A program made the translations under genes and the position numbers. From Exiguobacterium aestuarii (GTDB lineage Bacteria > Bacillota > Bacilli > Exiguobacteriales > Exiguobacteriaceae), in assembly GCF_020171655.1 (NCBI RefSeq), contig NZ_JAIVAC010000003.1, forward strand, positions 124,001 to 188,000: a stretch of DNA of 64,000 bases. The letters are read 5' to 3'. Positions 15,021 to 23,050 of this stretch are shown here, one piece after another (the first letter of the stretch is position 1; every line of letters begins with the position of its first letter). The notes beneath the pieces were generated by a model. The model was given only the letters and a program-made list of their open reading frames with translations, did no database searches and had not been told where the DNA came from.

Positions 15021-17075
15021 GTGGCTTCATTGCATGATTTATCGATTGACCAATTCATCGATGCTTTATCTGTACCATGTTGTTATATTTCTCAGGATGG
15101 TATGGTTCTGTTATGGAATACACATGCCGAAGTGTTATTCGGCTGGGAACGTGAAGAAGTCCTCCATCAACCGCTTCCTGTCGTTCGACAGTTGGAACAT
15201 GCTTTAGAGACATGGACACCGCTTCTCCTTCAATATCCATTTTCAACGACGGCGATGACGCCGTTTCAACATAAAGATGGGTCCGTCATCTACGCGACCG
15301 CATACTTGCAATCTTTTTCACTCGAAGGGATTAATGGCTATTTCCTCGCCTTCCTTCCGAAAGGGTTTGGACCGCTCATCAGTACAGAGCAGTTCAATTT
15401 GCTTCATCATTTTCAAGAAATGATCAAGCAATCGACCCATTACTTGGCGACGAACGCAAAAGGGGAGATTGTCGATATTAATCCATCATTGTGTCGTTTA
15501 CTCGATGCAACGGAGCAGCAACTAATCGGACGAAACTGGTTCGAGCTCATTCATGACGCAAGTGACCAAAACGGGATTTCACGTGATGTCTTAAAGTCCT
15601 TGGCGACAAATCGCATCTGGAACGGAGAAATGCCGATTTCTTGCAAAGAGCATAACCAGGAACCGTGCTGGCTTAATTTGACCGTCGTGCCGATTGTTAG
15701 TGAAAAAAGTGATGTGATTCAGTATACGGCGTTTGGATTCGATGTTTCAGAAAAGAAACGTCTCGAAAAAGAGGTCCGATTCCTTGCTTATCAAAACGAG
15801 TTGACGGGGCTTTACAATAAAAAAGGATTTTTACGTCAGTATGACTCGATTCTTCAACAAATCGATGAGCGAGAAGGACTTCTACACATCGCTTTATTCG
15901 ATATCGATCGCTTCAAAATCATCAACGAATCGTTCGGATCTCGCGTCGGGAATGAGCTCCTCGTCCAAATCAAGGAGCGCGCACTCCACCTCATCCCAGA
16001 ATCCGCTTTATTGTTCCATCCGACAGGCGGACTATTCGGTGTCATGTTCTTTGAAGAGTCGAAAGAAGAAGTGTTTCAATCACTCCGCCATCTGCAACAC
16101 GAGTTGCAACGACCATTCAGAATCTACCATCACTCGATCATGGTCTCAATTTCGGTCGGCTGTGTGTTTTATCCGTCTTCTGCGAGTTCACTCGAAGAAC
16201 TGTATACACGTGCTGAAAGTGCCCTCTTCAAAGGGAAACAGATCGGGGTCGGTACGATTCAATTCGTGACAAAAGATATGGATGCCGCATTCTCAAGACA
16301 AATTCATATCGAGAAAGCCTTATATCGCGCGCTAGAAGAAAAACATTTCTATCTCGAGTATCAGCCCAAATATGAGCTGGCGACAGACCGTCTTATTGGT
16401 TTTGAAGCGCTCCTTCGCTGGCATCACGAAGAATTGGGACAAATCCCGCCTTCTGAGTTCATTCCGCTCGCAGAAGAGATGGCGCTCATCGTTCCAATCA
16501 ACAATTGGGTCATTTTAGAGGCGACGAAACAATTGAAGACATGGAAAGCTGAATTTGACCAGCCTCTCTCGATGGCAATCAACATTTCACCAAACCAGTT
16601 CCGAAGCGACAGTTTCTTAAATACGCTTCGAAATATCAAGCAACAACTCCAACTCGACACATCAGATGTCATTTTAGAAATTACGGAGAGCTTGGTCATG
16701 CAACAAACCGATGAAATCATTGAACGCATGGAGCAGATCAAGCGACTGAACTACCGACTGTCGATTGACGATTTCGGAACCGGATTCTCATCCTTGCAGT
16801 ATTTGAAGTCATTCCCAGTCGATGAACTCAAAATTGATAAAGTGTTCCTCGACGATTGGATGACATCCAAATCTCACTTACTCGACGTGATCGTCCATCT
16901 CGGGAAAAGTTTAAACCTTCACGTTGTGGCCGAAGGAGTCGAAGACGAAGAGATGCTTCAGCATTTAAAGTCTACCGCGTGTGATTCATTCCAAGGTTAC
17001 CTGTATGCAAGGCCTGCTTCTCCAGAGGCAATCGAACAATTACTCCGGTCATCAAAAAACTCACCGAACGCATGA
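15021..17075 (+). CDS. PAS-PAS-GGDEF(degenerate)-EAL protein, likely c-di-GMP phosphodiesterase
   Basis: The 684-residue soluble protein has two N-terminal PAS-like domains (about 10-115 and 130-245). The GGDEF-like domain has its active site changed to GGLFG (about 335), so cyclase activity is unlikely. The EAL domain is complete: EALLRW at about 461, EITESLV, DDFGTGFSS, ELKIDKVF and AEGVED. The degenerate GGDEF may bind GTP and regulate the EAL domain, as known for some composite proteins. The start is GTG, 6-7 bases after GGAGGA. The stop lies inside the following terminator. Confidence 0.87.
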   Translation: MASLHDLSIDQFIDALSVPCCYISQDGMVLLWNTHAEVLFGWEREEVLHQPLPVVRQLEHALETWTPLLLQYPFSTTAMTPFQHKDGSVIYATAYLQSFSLEGINGYFLAFLPKGFGPLISTEQFNLLHHFQEMIKQSTHYLATNAKGEIVDINPSLCRLLDATEQQLIGRNWFELIHDASDQNGISRDVLKSLATNRIWNGEMPISCKEHNQEPCWLNLTVVPIVSEKSDVIQYTAFGFDVSEKKRLEKEVRFLAYQNELTGLYNKKGFLRQYDSILQQIDEREGLLHIALFDIDRFKIINESFGSRVGNELLVQIKERALHLIPESALLFHPTGGLFGVMFFEESKEEVFQSLRHLQHELQRPFRIYHHSIMVSISVGCVFYPSSASSLEELYTRAESALFKGKQIGVGTIQFVTKDMDAAFSRQIHIEKALYRALEEKHFYLEYQPKYELATDRLIGFEALLRWHHEELGQIPPSEFIPLAEEMALIVPINNWVILEATKQLKTWKAEFDQPLSMAINISPNQFRSDSFLNTLRNIKQQLQLDTSDVILEITESLVMQQTDEIIERMEQIKRLNYRLSIDDFGTGFSSLQYLKSFPVDELKIDKVFLDDWMTSKSHLLDVIVHLGKSLNLHVVAEGVEDEEMLQHLKSTACDSFQGYLYARPASPEAIEQLLRSSKNSPNA

Positions 17076-17094
17076 AGCGTTTGGTGAGTTTTCT
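17058..17094. terminator. Bidirectional terminator overlapping a stop codon
   Basis: AACTCACCGAACGC pairs with GCGTTTGGTGAGTT (one mismatch), then TTCTT. The left arm spans the stop of the PAS-GGDEF-EAL gene; the convergent permease gene ends at its right edge. Confidence 0.8.
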
Positions 17095-18497
17095 TATAAT
17101 GCAATCGATGATGTCCAAAGACCATATACGCCATACGTGGCACATAACAAAATAATGACAGCGATAATCGACTGCGTGCGTGTTAAGAACGGGCGTCCCT
17201 GTTCCCGCTCTGCCAACAGGAAGACAAAAATACCAGGTGCGTAAAGAATCATCGCAATCAGGACGTATTCGATTCCTGATGCATACAGTAGCCATGTGGC
17301 GTATATCGAGGCGATGGCAGAGATGACCATCATCCGTAACGATGCCGTCCGCTTCGCTTCCATCCATCCATAAAGTGCCGAGAAAAGATATGGAACGAGC
17401 GCTGCGATCCCGGCGATACTCGACAAGACAAGGTACGTCTGCTCCGAGAATAATGCAACAGTTGTGACGATTTGCGTAAACACCTGTGTGATCAATAATG
17501 CGTTCACTGGCGTGTCGTTTGCGTTCAGTCGATTGAACACTTTCGGGAAGACACCATCTCGACTAGCGACATATGAAATTTCTGTCGCTAAAATCGTCCA
17601 TCCAAGCAATGCACCTGTCAATGAGATGAGCAACCCGATATTAATCAATGTCGCACCGAACGGTCCGACGACCGCTTCTAACACATAGGCCATCGATGGT
17701 TCTGGTAACGCTGCGAGTTGTTCTTGCGTCATGACACCGAACGAGAAAATCGAAATCATCATATAAATCAACAATGTGCCGATCAATCCAATCACTGTCG
17801 CTCGACCTACATCTTTTTTCTGACGCGCGCGCGAGGATAAGACGACTGCCCCTTCAATACCGACGAACGCCCATAATGTCACGAGCATCGTAGACTTCAC
17901 TTGAGGGAAAACATTTGCCCAAACAAATCCCGACTCGCCCCAAAAGTCGACCCGGAACGTATCAATCTGAAACGCGAAGAGAATGAGCACGATGAACAAA
18001 AAAATCGGAACGAGCTTCGCGATCGTCGTGACGATGTTCAACAGTGCCGCCTCCCGCATTCCACGGGAAATAAGCCAAAATAATCCCCACACCAAAATTG
18101 CACTGACGAACAAACGGAACAATCGATGTTCTGCCGAGAATACAGGGAAAAAGTATGCCAACGTGCTAAAAATCAAGGTGATGTTTGCTACTGTCCCAAT
18201 CCATGCTGACATCCAGTAACCCCATCCACTGTTAAATCCGACAAATTTACCGAACCCTTCCCGTGCATAGGCGTAAATGCCACCTTCTAACTCTGGACGC
18301 GTGTCCGCTAAAAACTGAAAGACAAAGGCGAGCATGATCATCCCGATCCCCGTAATTCCCCATCCGATTAAAACAGGTCCTACGCCTGCCCCTTGTGCCA
18401 TAGCACCTGGGAGATTAAAGGCACCTCCACCAATCATTGTCCCGACGACCATGGCCGCGAGACCGAAAAAGCCGATTCCGCCTGAATGTTGTTTCAA
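17094..18497 (-). CDS. Basic amino acid/polyamine antiporter (ArcD/LysI/YvsH-like APC permease)
   Basis: The 467-residue protein has about 12-13 transmembrane helices. It begins with the APC signature VVGTMIGGGAFNLPGAMAQG, typical of arginine:ornithine (ArcD) and lysine (LysI/YvsH) carriers. Substrate choice cannot be read from sequence. Its place between rocD and an oligopeptide-binding protein fits arginine/ornithine or lysine exchange. The start is TTG, 7 bases after GGAGG, and gives the expected N-terminus. No riboswitch is seen in front of it. Confidence 0.85.
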   Translation of the reverse strand: MKQHSGGIGFFGLAAMVVGTMIGGGAFNLPGAMAQGAGVGPVLIGWGITGIGMIMLAFVFQFLADTRPELEGGIYAYAREGFGKFVGFNSGWGYWMSAWIGTVANITLIFSTLAYFFPVFSAEHRLFRLFVSAILVWGLFWLISRGMREAALLNIVTTIAKLVPIFLFIVLILFAFQIDTFRVDFWGESGFVWANVFPQVKSTMLVTLWAFVGIEGAVVLSSRARQKKDVGRATVIGLIGTLLIYMMISIFSFGVMTQEQLAALPEPSMAYVLEAVVGPFGATLINIGLLISLTGALLGWTILATEISYVASRDGVFPKVFNRLNANDTPVNALLITQVFTQIVTTVALFSEQTYLVLSSIAGIAALVPYLFSALYGWMEAKRTASLRMMVISAIASIYATWLLYASGIEYVLIAMILYAPGIFVFLLAEREQGRPFLTRTQSIIAVIILLCATYGVYGLWTSSIAL

Positions 18498-18648
18498 AAT
18501 AACGCCTCCACCAATCTATAATCTTATCGAATAACTATACAAAAATACTGTATAATCATTCGTTGATTTTTCTATTCTACTTCCTAAAAGGATTGAGGGA
18601 TAGACATTCTAAATAAGTTTATATTTTCGAATAATTTGAAAAATTCCA

Positions 18649-18677
18649 TTGCATATTCATCCCAGATGTAGTTTAAT
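18649..18677 (+). promoter_or_regulatory. Putative promoter of oppA
   Basis: TTGCAT (18649-18654) and TTTAAT (18672-18677) are separated by exactly 17 bases, about 44 bases before the oppA ATG. Confidence 0.5.
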
Positions 18678-18691
18678 TACAACATATTCTA

Positions 18692-18706
18692 AATTATCAG
18701 AATTTT
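18692..18706 (+). promoter_or_regulatory. Possible CodY-like box in the oppA leader
   Basis: AATTATCAGAATTTT matches the CodY consensus AATTTTCWGAAAATT at 12 of 15 positions and lies between the promoter and ribosome site. Peptide transporter genes are frequent CodY targets, but in AT-rich DNA this match is only suggestive. Confidence 0.3.
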
Positions 18707-18720
18707 CGGGAGGTTGTATA

Positions 18721-20346
18721 ATGCGTAACAAAAAATGGCTAGCTTTATCGGGGGTCGCATTATTAGCGACGGCAGCTTGTAGTACAGGAGATGACTCATC
18801 AAGTTCGGAGGATTCATCTTCAAACGATGCTAAAAAAGAAATCACAATGGTATCGGCGACAGATTTGCCACAGCTCGATCCGACGCTTACGACGGACTCG
18901 ACATCGATTATCGTGACGAACAACGTGTTCGAAGGCTTATATCGTCTAGACGAGAACAACCAACCGACACCAGGAATTGCCGAAGATGTCGAAGTATCCG
19001 AGGATGGTCTTACATACACGTTCAAACTACGTGACGCGAACTGGTCAGACGGCTCACCGATCACAGCTGAAGACTTTGTGTACTCTTGGAAACGCGCACT
19101 CAATCCGGAAACAGGCGCAGAGTATGCGTATATCCTTCAAGACTTAAAAAATGCGAACAAAATTCTTGCAGGCGAAGCGTCTCTTGACGATCTCGGTGCG
19201 AAAGCAATCGACGAGAAGACACTTGAAGTTCAGTTGGAAGCACCAGCACCATATTTCTTAGGATTGACTGGTTTCCCAACATACATGCCGCAAAAACAAG
19301 AGTACGTCGAAGAACAGGGCGAAGAATTCGCGACTTCTGTCGACAAAACGCTCTATAACGGTCCTTATGTGTTGAGCGAATGGCAAGACAATGCAGGATG
19401 GGTCTATAAGAAAAACCCAGAGTATTGGGATGCTGAAAACGTGAAGATGGATACGATCAACGTCAAAGTCGTAAAAGACGTATCGACAGGTGTCAACTTG
19501 TTCGAGTCTGGTGAAGCGGACTACACGCTTCTCTCATCTGAATTCGTTCCACAATTTGAAGACAGCGATGAATTTAAGACGCGTGCCGATGCACGGATCA
19601 ACTTCCTTCGTTTCAACCAAAAGAACGAGGCGCTTCAAAACGTCAACATTCGTGAGGCACTTGCCAAAGGATTTGATAAACAAAGTGTAACGGATGTCAT
19701 CTTGACGGACGGTTCACAGCCAGCGAACTTCATCGTGGCAAAAGACTTCACATTCACAGAAGACGGCGCTGATTTCCGTGAGAAGCATCCAGACCTCCTC
19801 AGCTACAATGTTGATGAAGCGAAAGCCGCTTGGGATAAAGGTCTTGAAGAGCTAGGAGTCGAAACAATCGAGCTCGAGTTCCTTTCACGTGACGAAGAAG
19901 CGTTCAAGAAAGTCAACGAGTTCATCAAAGGTGAACTCGAAAAGAACTTGCCTGGTTTAACGCTTAACATCAAACAACAACCGTTCAAAAACTTCCTTGA
20001 CCTCGAAGGAAAAGGTGAGTATGACGTTTCTGCTGCTGGATGGGGCCCTGACTATCAGGATCCAATGACATACCTCGATATGTGGGTCACAGACGGACCA
20101 TTCAACCGTATGGAGTACTCAAACGACGAGTATGATCAATTGATCCAATCAGCGAAGAAAGAAGCCGATCAGATGAAGCGTTGGGAAACGATGCAAGAAG
20201 CTGAACGTATCCTTCTTGAAGAAGATTTCGCAATCGCTCCGATTTACCAAAAAGGTGAAGCATACTTAGAGCGTTCAAACATCGAAAACATGTACCGTCA
20301 CCCGTTCGGTGCCGATGCGAGCTTCAAGTGGCTTGACGTCAAATAA
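18721..20346 (+). CDS. oppA: Oligopeptide ABC transporter substrate-binding lipoprotein
   Basis: The 541-residue secreted lipoprotein has a signal peptide MRNKKWLALSGVALLATAAC with lipobox LATAAC (Cys20), then a Ser/Asp-rich linker. A family-5 solute-binding domain follows (LDPTLTTDSTS...IVTNNVFEGLYRLDE; later TYTFKLRDANWSDGSPITAED). It captures peptides outside the membrane. The permease and ATPase genes are not next to it, so it is an orphan binding protein using a distant Opp system. The ATG follows GGGAGG; the longer upstream frame has no ribosome site. Confidence 0.9.
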   Translation: MRNKKWLALSGVALLATAACSTGDDSSSSEDSSSNDAKKEITMVSATDLPQLDPTLTTDSTSIIVTNNVFEGLYRLDENNQPTPGIAEDVEVSEDGLTYTFKLRDANWSDGSPITAEDFVYSWKRALNPETGAEYAYILQDLKNANKILAGEASLDDLGAKAIDEKTLEVQLEAPAPYFLGLTGFPTYMPQKQEYVEEQGEEFATSVDKTLYNGPYVLSEWQDNAGWVYKKNPEYWDAENVKMDTINVKVVKDVSTGVNLFESGEADYTLLSSEFVPQFEDSDEFKTRADARINFLRFNQKNEALQNVNIREALAKGFDKQSVTDVILTDGSQPANFIVAKDFTFTEDGADFREKHPDLLSYNVDEAKAAWDKGLEELGVETIELEFLSRDEEAFKKVNEFIKGELEKNLPGLTLNIKQQPFKNFLDLEGKGEYDVSAAGWGPDYQDPMTYLDMWVTDGPFNRMEYSNDEYDQLIQSAKKEADQMKRWETMQEAERILLEEDFAIAPIYQKGEAYLERSNIENMYRHPFGADASFKWLDVK

Positions 20347-20353
20347 TGAGATA

Positions 20354-20390
20354 ACATCCTTGATTCTATCTGGATCAAGGATGTTTTTCT
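20354..20390 (+). terminator. Terminator after oppA
   Basis: ACATCCTTGAT pairs with ATCAAGGATGT around a 9-base loop, followed by TTTTTCT. Confidence 0.8.
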
Positions 20391-20412
20391 GTCGTGAAAG
20401 GGATTTTTACTT

Positions 20413-20676
20413 ATGAAGAGTTGGACGCTATGGCTCACCCTATTGGCTACCGCAATCTGCATCCTCAATATTTCTGGATTGGATGACAAGAACATCTTAT
20501 TGTTTTTATCTTCGCCTCCATTCTGGTTGCTTGAGACACCCTGGTTTTCCTCACACATCATCCATCCGACCTCATTGCCTCAGTCAGCGCTGTATATCAT
20601 GACAGTCTTCTTCTGGTTCATTCTCGGTAAACTGTTCGACCGCCTCATTTATGGAGTGACAATCACAAAAAAATGA
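20413..20676 (+). CDS. Small two-helix membrane protein of unknown function
   Basis: The 87-residue protein has hydrophobic helices at about 5-22 and 58-78, with a Pro/Trp-rich middle (SSPPFWLLETPWFSS) and a basic C-terminus. I do not recognise a family. AAAGGGA lies 9 bases before the ATG, and the stop codon is embedded in a strong terminator, which supports a real gene. A 77-residue protein at 58860-59093 has a loosely similar layout. Confidence 0.55.
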   Translation: MKSWTLWLTLLATAICILNISGLDDKNILLFLSSPPFWLLETPWFSSHIIHPTSLPQSALYIMTVFFWFILGKLFDRLIYGVTITKK

Positions 20677-20704
20677 CTTCCATCAAATCGATGGAAGTCA
20701 TTTT
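20670..20704. terminator. Bidirectional terminator
   Basis: AAAATGACTTCCATC pairs perfectly with GATGGAAGTCATTTT around AAATC. The left arm holds the TGA of the small gene. It also ends the convergent NhaC-family gene. Confidence 0.85.
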
Positions 20705-20710
20705 CATCTA

Positions 20711-22303
20711 TTAAGCCTCACGCTGAGCGCGAATGTCAGCAGGTACTTTCCCACGTTTTGAAATCACTTGCGCGATTCCCACTAGTACCACAAACGAGAT
20801 CAATGCCGCGAAGAACCCAATCCAAATCGATGCTGTGATTCCGAGAACCAAGTATCCGATCGCTGAGACGATTGCTGCAAGGATTGCATATGGTAATTGC
20901 GTCAACACGTGATCGATATGGTGTGAGCCAGCTCCTGTCGAACTGAGAATCGTTGTATCCGAGATTGGCGAACAGTGGTCACCGAACACTGCACCGGCCA
21001 ACACAGCAGCGAGTGATGCGAGAAGAAGCTCTGGTTCGACTGCCATGATCAAGTCTGCCCCGATCGGAAGCATCAAACCAAACGTTCCCCAGCTCGTCCC
21101 TGTCGAGAATGCCATGATTCCAGCAATCAAGAAGAGAAGAAGTGGCAAGTACGAAGCGGCAATCGTATCCGTGACGAAGCTCGCCAAGTATTCACCTGTC
21201 TTCATATCACTGATGACTGCAATGATTGTCCAAGCAAACAAGAGGATGAGGACGGCTGGCCACATCGCACGGACGCCTTCCCATGCCGCTTTTCCATAGT
21301 CACGCGCCGGGATTTTACGACCGACAAGAAGAAGGAGTGCGACAATCAAGCTGATGACCACACCTGCGACGAGTGAACGCGTCACATCTGTCGATTCGAA
21401 CGCCCCAATCAATGAGAAGTCCTGGCCGTCTGCTGCAAGTGCTTGTCCACCTGTGTAGAGCATCGCCGAAACAGTCGCAATGATAAGTGTGATGATCGGA
21501 ACGATCAAGTCGCGAACTTTTCCACCTTCATGTTCATGCAAATCTTCGCTCATTCCCATTGGCTTCCCTTTTGCTGAATCATACAATTCACCTTGTAGGG
21601 CACGAAGTTCGTGCGTACGCATCGGTCCGATGGCAAGTCCAGTGAAAGCCACATACGCTGTCAACAAGAGTGCGAAGACGGCATAGAAGTTCATCGGAAT
21701 GATTTGAATGAACGCAGAGAATGATGAGTAGCTATCAATCGAATATTTTGTCAAAATTCCAGCGATGATGGCGATGATGTACGCACCCCAACTTGAAAGC
21801 GGGCTAATGACACAGACAGGTGCTGCTGTTGAGTCAATCGTGTACGCAAGTTTCGCGCGTGAGATGTTTTTACGGTCTGTGAGTGGACGACTGATGTTCC
21901 CGACCGCCAAACTGTTAAAGTAGTCATCGATAAAGATCAAAATACCAAGACCAAACGATACGAGACGCGCACCGCGTGCCGTCTTGACGTTCGCAGCAGC
22001 CCATTCACCGAATGCGCGTGCGCCACCCGACGTTTGAATGATTGACGACAAAATTCCGAGAAGGAGCAAGAACGCAATCAACAAGACGTTCCATTCGTTA
22101 ATGGCTCCATCCGACCAGAATAGGGCGATAATGTTCGACCACAAGTATTGAATCGAATCGAGCGGATTAAAGCTGTGCAGGAGAAGTACCCCTGCGATAA
22201 TCCCGACACCGAGTGATGGGATGACCTTTCTTGTTGTGATTGCCATAATAATTGCGAGTAATGCCGGTACGAGTGAAAGTACCGAAGTTGAATAATCTAC
22301 CAT
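20711..22303 (-). CDS. NhaC-family transporter, candidate lysine carrier (LysW-like)
   Basis: The 530-residue protein has about 11-12 transmembrane helices. It shows NhaC-family features such as GILIFIDDYFNSLAVGNISR, STAAPVCVISPLSSW and FGDHCSPISDTTILSS. NhaC proteins were named Na+/H+ antiporters, but members placed under lysine riboswitches have been proposed to carry lysine (LysW). This gene has a full lysine riboswitch and terminator directly upstream, so lysine import is the best inference. The ATG follows AAAAGGAGG. Confidence 0.82.
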   Translation of the reverse strand: MVDYSTSVLSLVPALLAIIMAITTRKVIPSLGVGIIAGVLLLHSFNPLDSIQYLWSNIIALFWSDGAINEWNVLLIAFLLLLGILSSIIQTSGGARAFGEWAAANVKTARGARLVSFGLGILIFIDDYFNSLAVGNISRPLTDRKNISRAKLAYTIDSTAAPVCVISPLSSWGAYIIAIIAGILTKYSIDSYSSFSAFIQIIPMNFYAVFALLLTAYVAFTGLAIGPMRTHELRALQGELYDSAKGKPMGMSEDLHEHEGGKVRDLIVPIITLIIATVSAMLYTGGQALAADGQDFSLIGAFESTDVTRSLVAGVVISLIVALLLLVGRKIPARDYGKAAWEGVRAMWPAVLILLFAWTIIAVISDMKTGEYLASFVTDTIAASYLPLLLFLIAGIMAFSTGTSWGTFGLMLPIGADLIMAVEPELLLASLAAVLAGAVFGDHCSPISDTTILSSTGAGSHHIDHVLTQLPYAILAAIVSAIGYLVLGITASIWIGFFAALISFVVLVGIAQVISKRGKVPADIRAQREA

Positions 22304-22344
22304 GCTGAATTCCTCCTTTTTTATTAGGATGAGGCCCCCCTATG

Positions 22345-22396
22345 CTTAAAAAAACGCAAAGCGAGGGCATCGGCAACAAAGCCGACACCCTCGCTG
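22345..22396 (-). terminator. Regulated terminator of the lysine riboswitch (nhaC/lysW)
   Basis: AGCGAGGGTGTCGGC pairs with GCCGATGCCCTCGCT around TTTGTT, followed by TTGCGTTTTTTT on the minus strand. It is the expression platform between aptamer and gene. Confidence 0.85.
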
Positions 22397-22596
22397 GATG
22401 TTCCGTCTTTCTTAGCCGACTTGGAGCGCTCCATACGTAAATATGTATGGCAGTCCGACGGGTGTTTCCCGTCAGCCCAGCACAACCCCACGGACATGGT
22501 GTTGCACTTCGGCGATCCTGCCTTTTTGTAGTCCTCATCGTTGTCATCCTCCGACTACTTACTCATCAGCATCGCACCTCTACCTCATCGATAGCA
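22397..22596 (-). ncRNA. Lysine riboswitch (L box) controlling the NhaC-family gene
   Basis: The minus-strand leader has the lysine aptamer signatures in order: GAGGTAGAGGTGCGA, AGTAAGTAG, GGATCGCCGAAGTGC, GTGCTGGG, and the paired ACTGCCAT/ATGGAGCGCT element near the 3' side. A strong terminator follows. Lysine binding would favour termination and switch the transporter off. This accounts for the gene-free stretch between 22304 and about 22600. The remaining bases to 22647 hold the AT-rich promoter area without a confident -35/-10 pair. Confidence 0.93.
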
Positions 22597-22647
22597 CGAA
22601 TATTCATTTAAAGTTACGTCTAAATTATCACAAGTTGACGTCACATA

Positions 22648-22932
22648 TCAATAGTTTTTTTCATCACGAATGATTCGCTTCAATACAGCAAGCGCTTCTT
22701 GGTCATTCGTCTCTACTGCTTTAAAGAAATCGTTGAAGAAGTGGTATAACACGAATCGGTCAGCGTGAGACTTCGTCTGTTCTTTAATCGTAGAAAAGAT
22801 GAGTCGCCGTAAACGGCGTTTCGTCTGCGTTTCTTCTGGCAGTTCTTCGCATCGGTCCTTGAAAGCACGATATACAGAATTGATCAATTCCTCATGTTCA
22901 TCATACGACCGATTGTAAGCAACTTGTTCCAT
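22648..22932 (-). CDS. Small helical cytoplasmic protein, unknown
   Basis: The 94-residue, charged, probably all-helical protein has a central basic stretch (TKRRLRRLIFSTIKEQT) and no membrane segment. I do not recognise the family. I take the ATG at 22932 (MEQVAYNRSYDEHEELIN), with GGGGGG 9 bases upstream; an in-frame TTG seven codons earlier overlaps that ribosome site. It is monocistronic, between adenine deaminase and the lysine riboswitch. Confidence 0.6.
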   Translation of the reverse strand: MEQVAYNRSYDEHEELINSVYRAFKDRCEELPEETQTKRRLRRLIFSTIKEQTKSHADRFVLYHFFNDFFKAVETNDQEALAVLKRIIRDEKNY

Positions 22933-23050
22933 CTGTAATATCCCCCCTTTCAAATTTGACCCGATGAAACTTGTCGTAACTATACCAACTTCCTGTCAGT
23001 CATTCAATCGTTATCGACCGTTCTTAACAAAAATCATACGTTAGACCGAG

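Noticed and set aside
18540-18650. Lysine riboswitch or T-box before the basic amino acid permease
   Set aside because: The region is AT-rich with no aptamer motifs on either strand.
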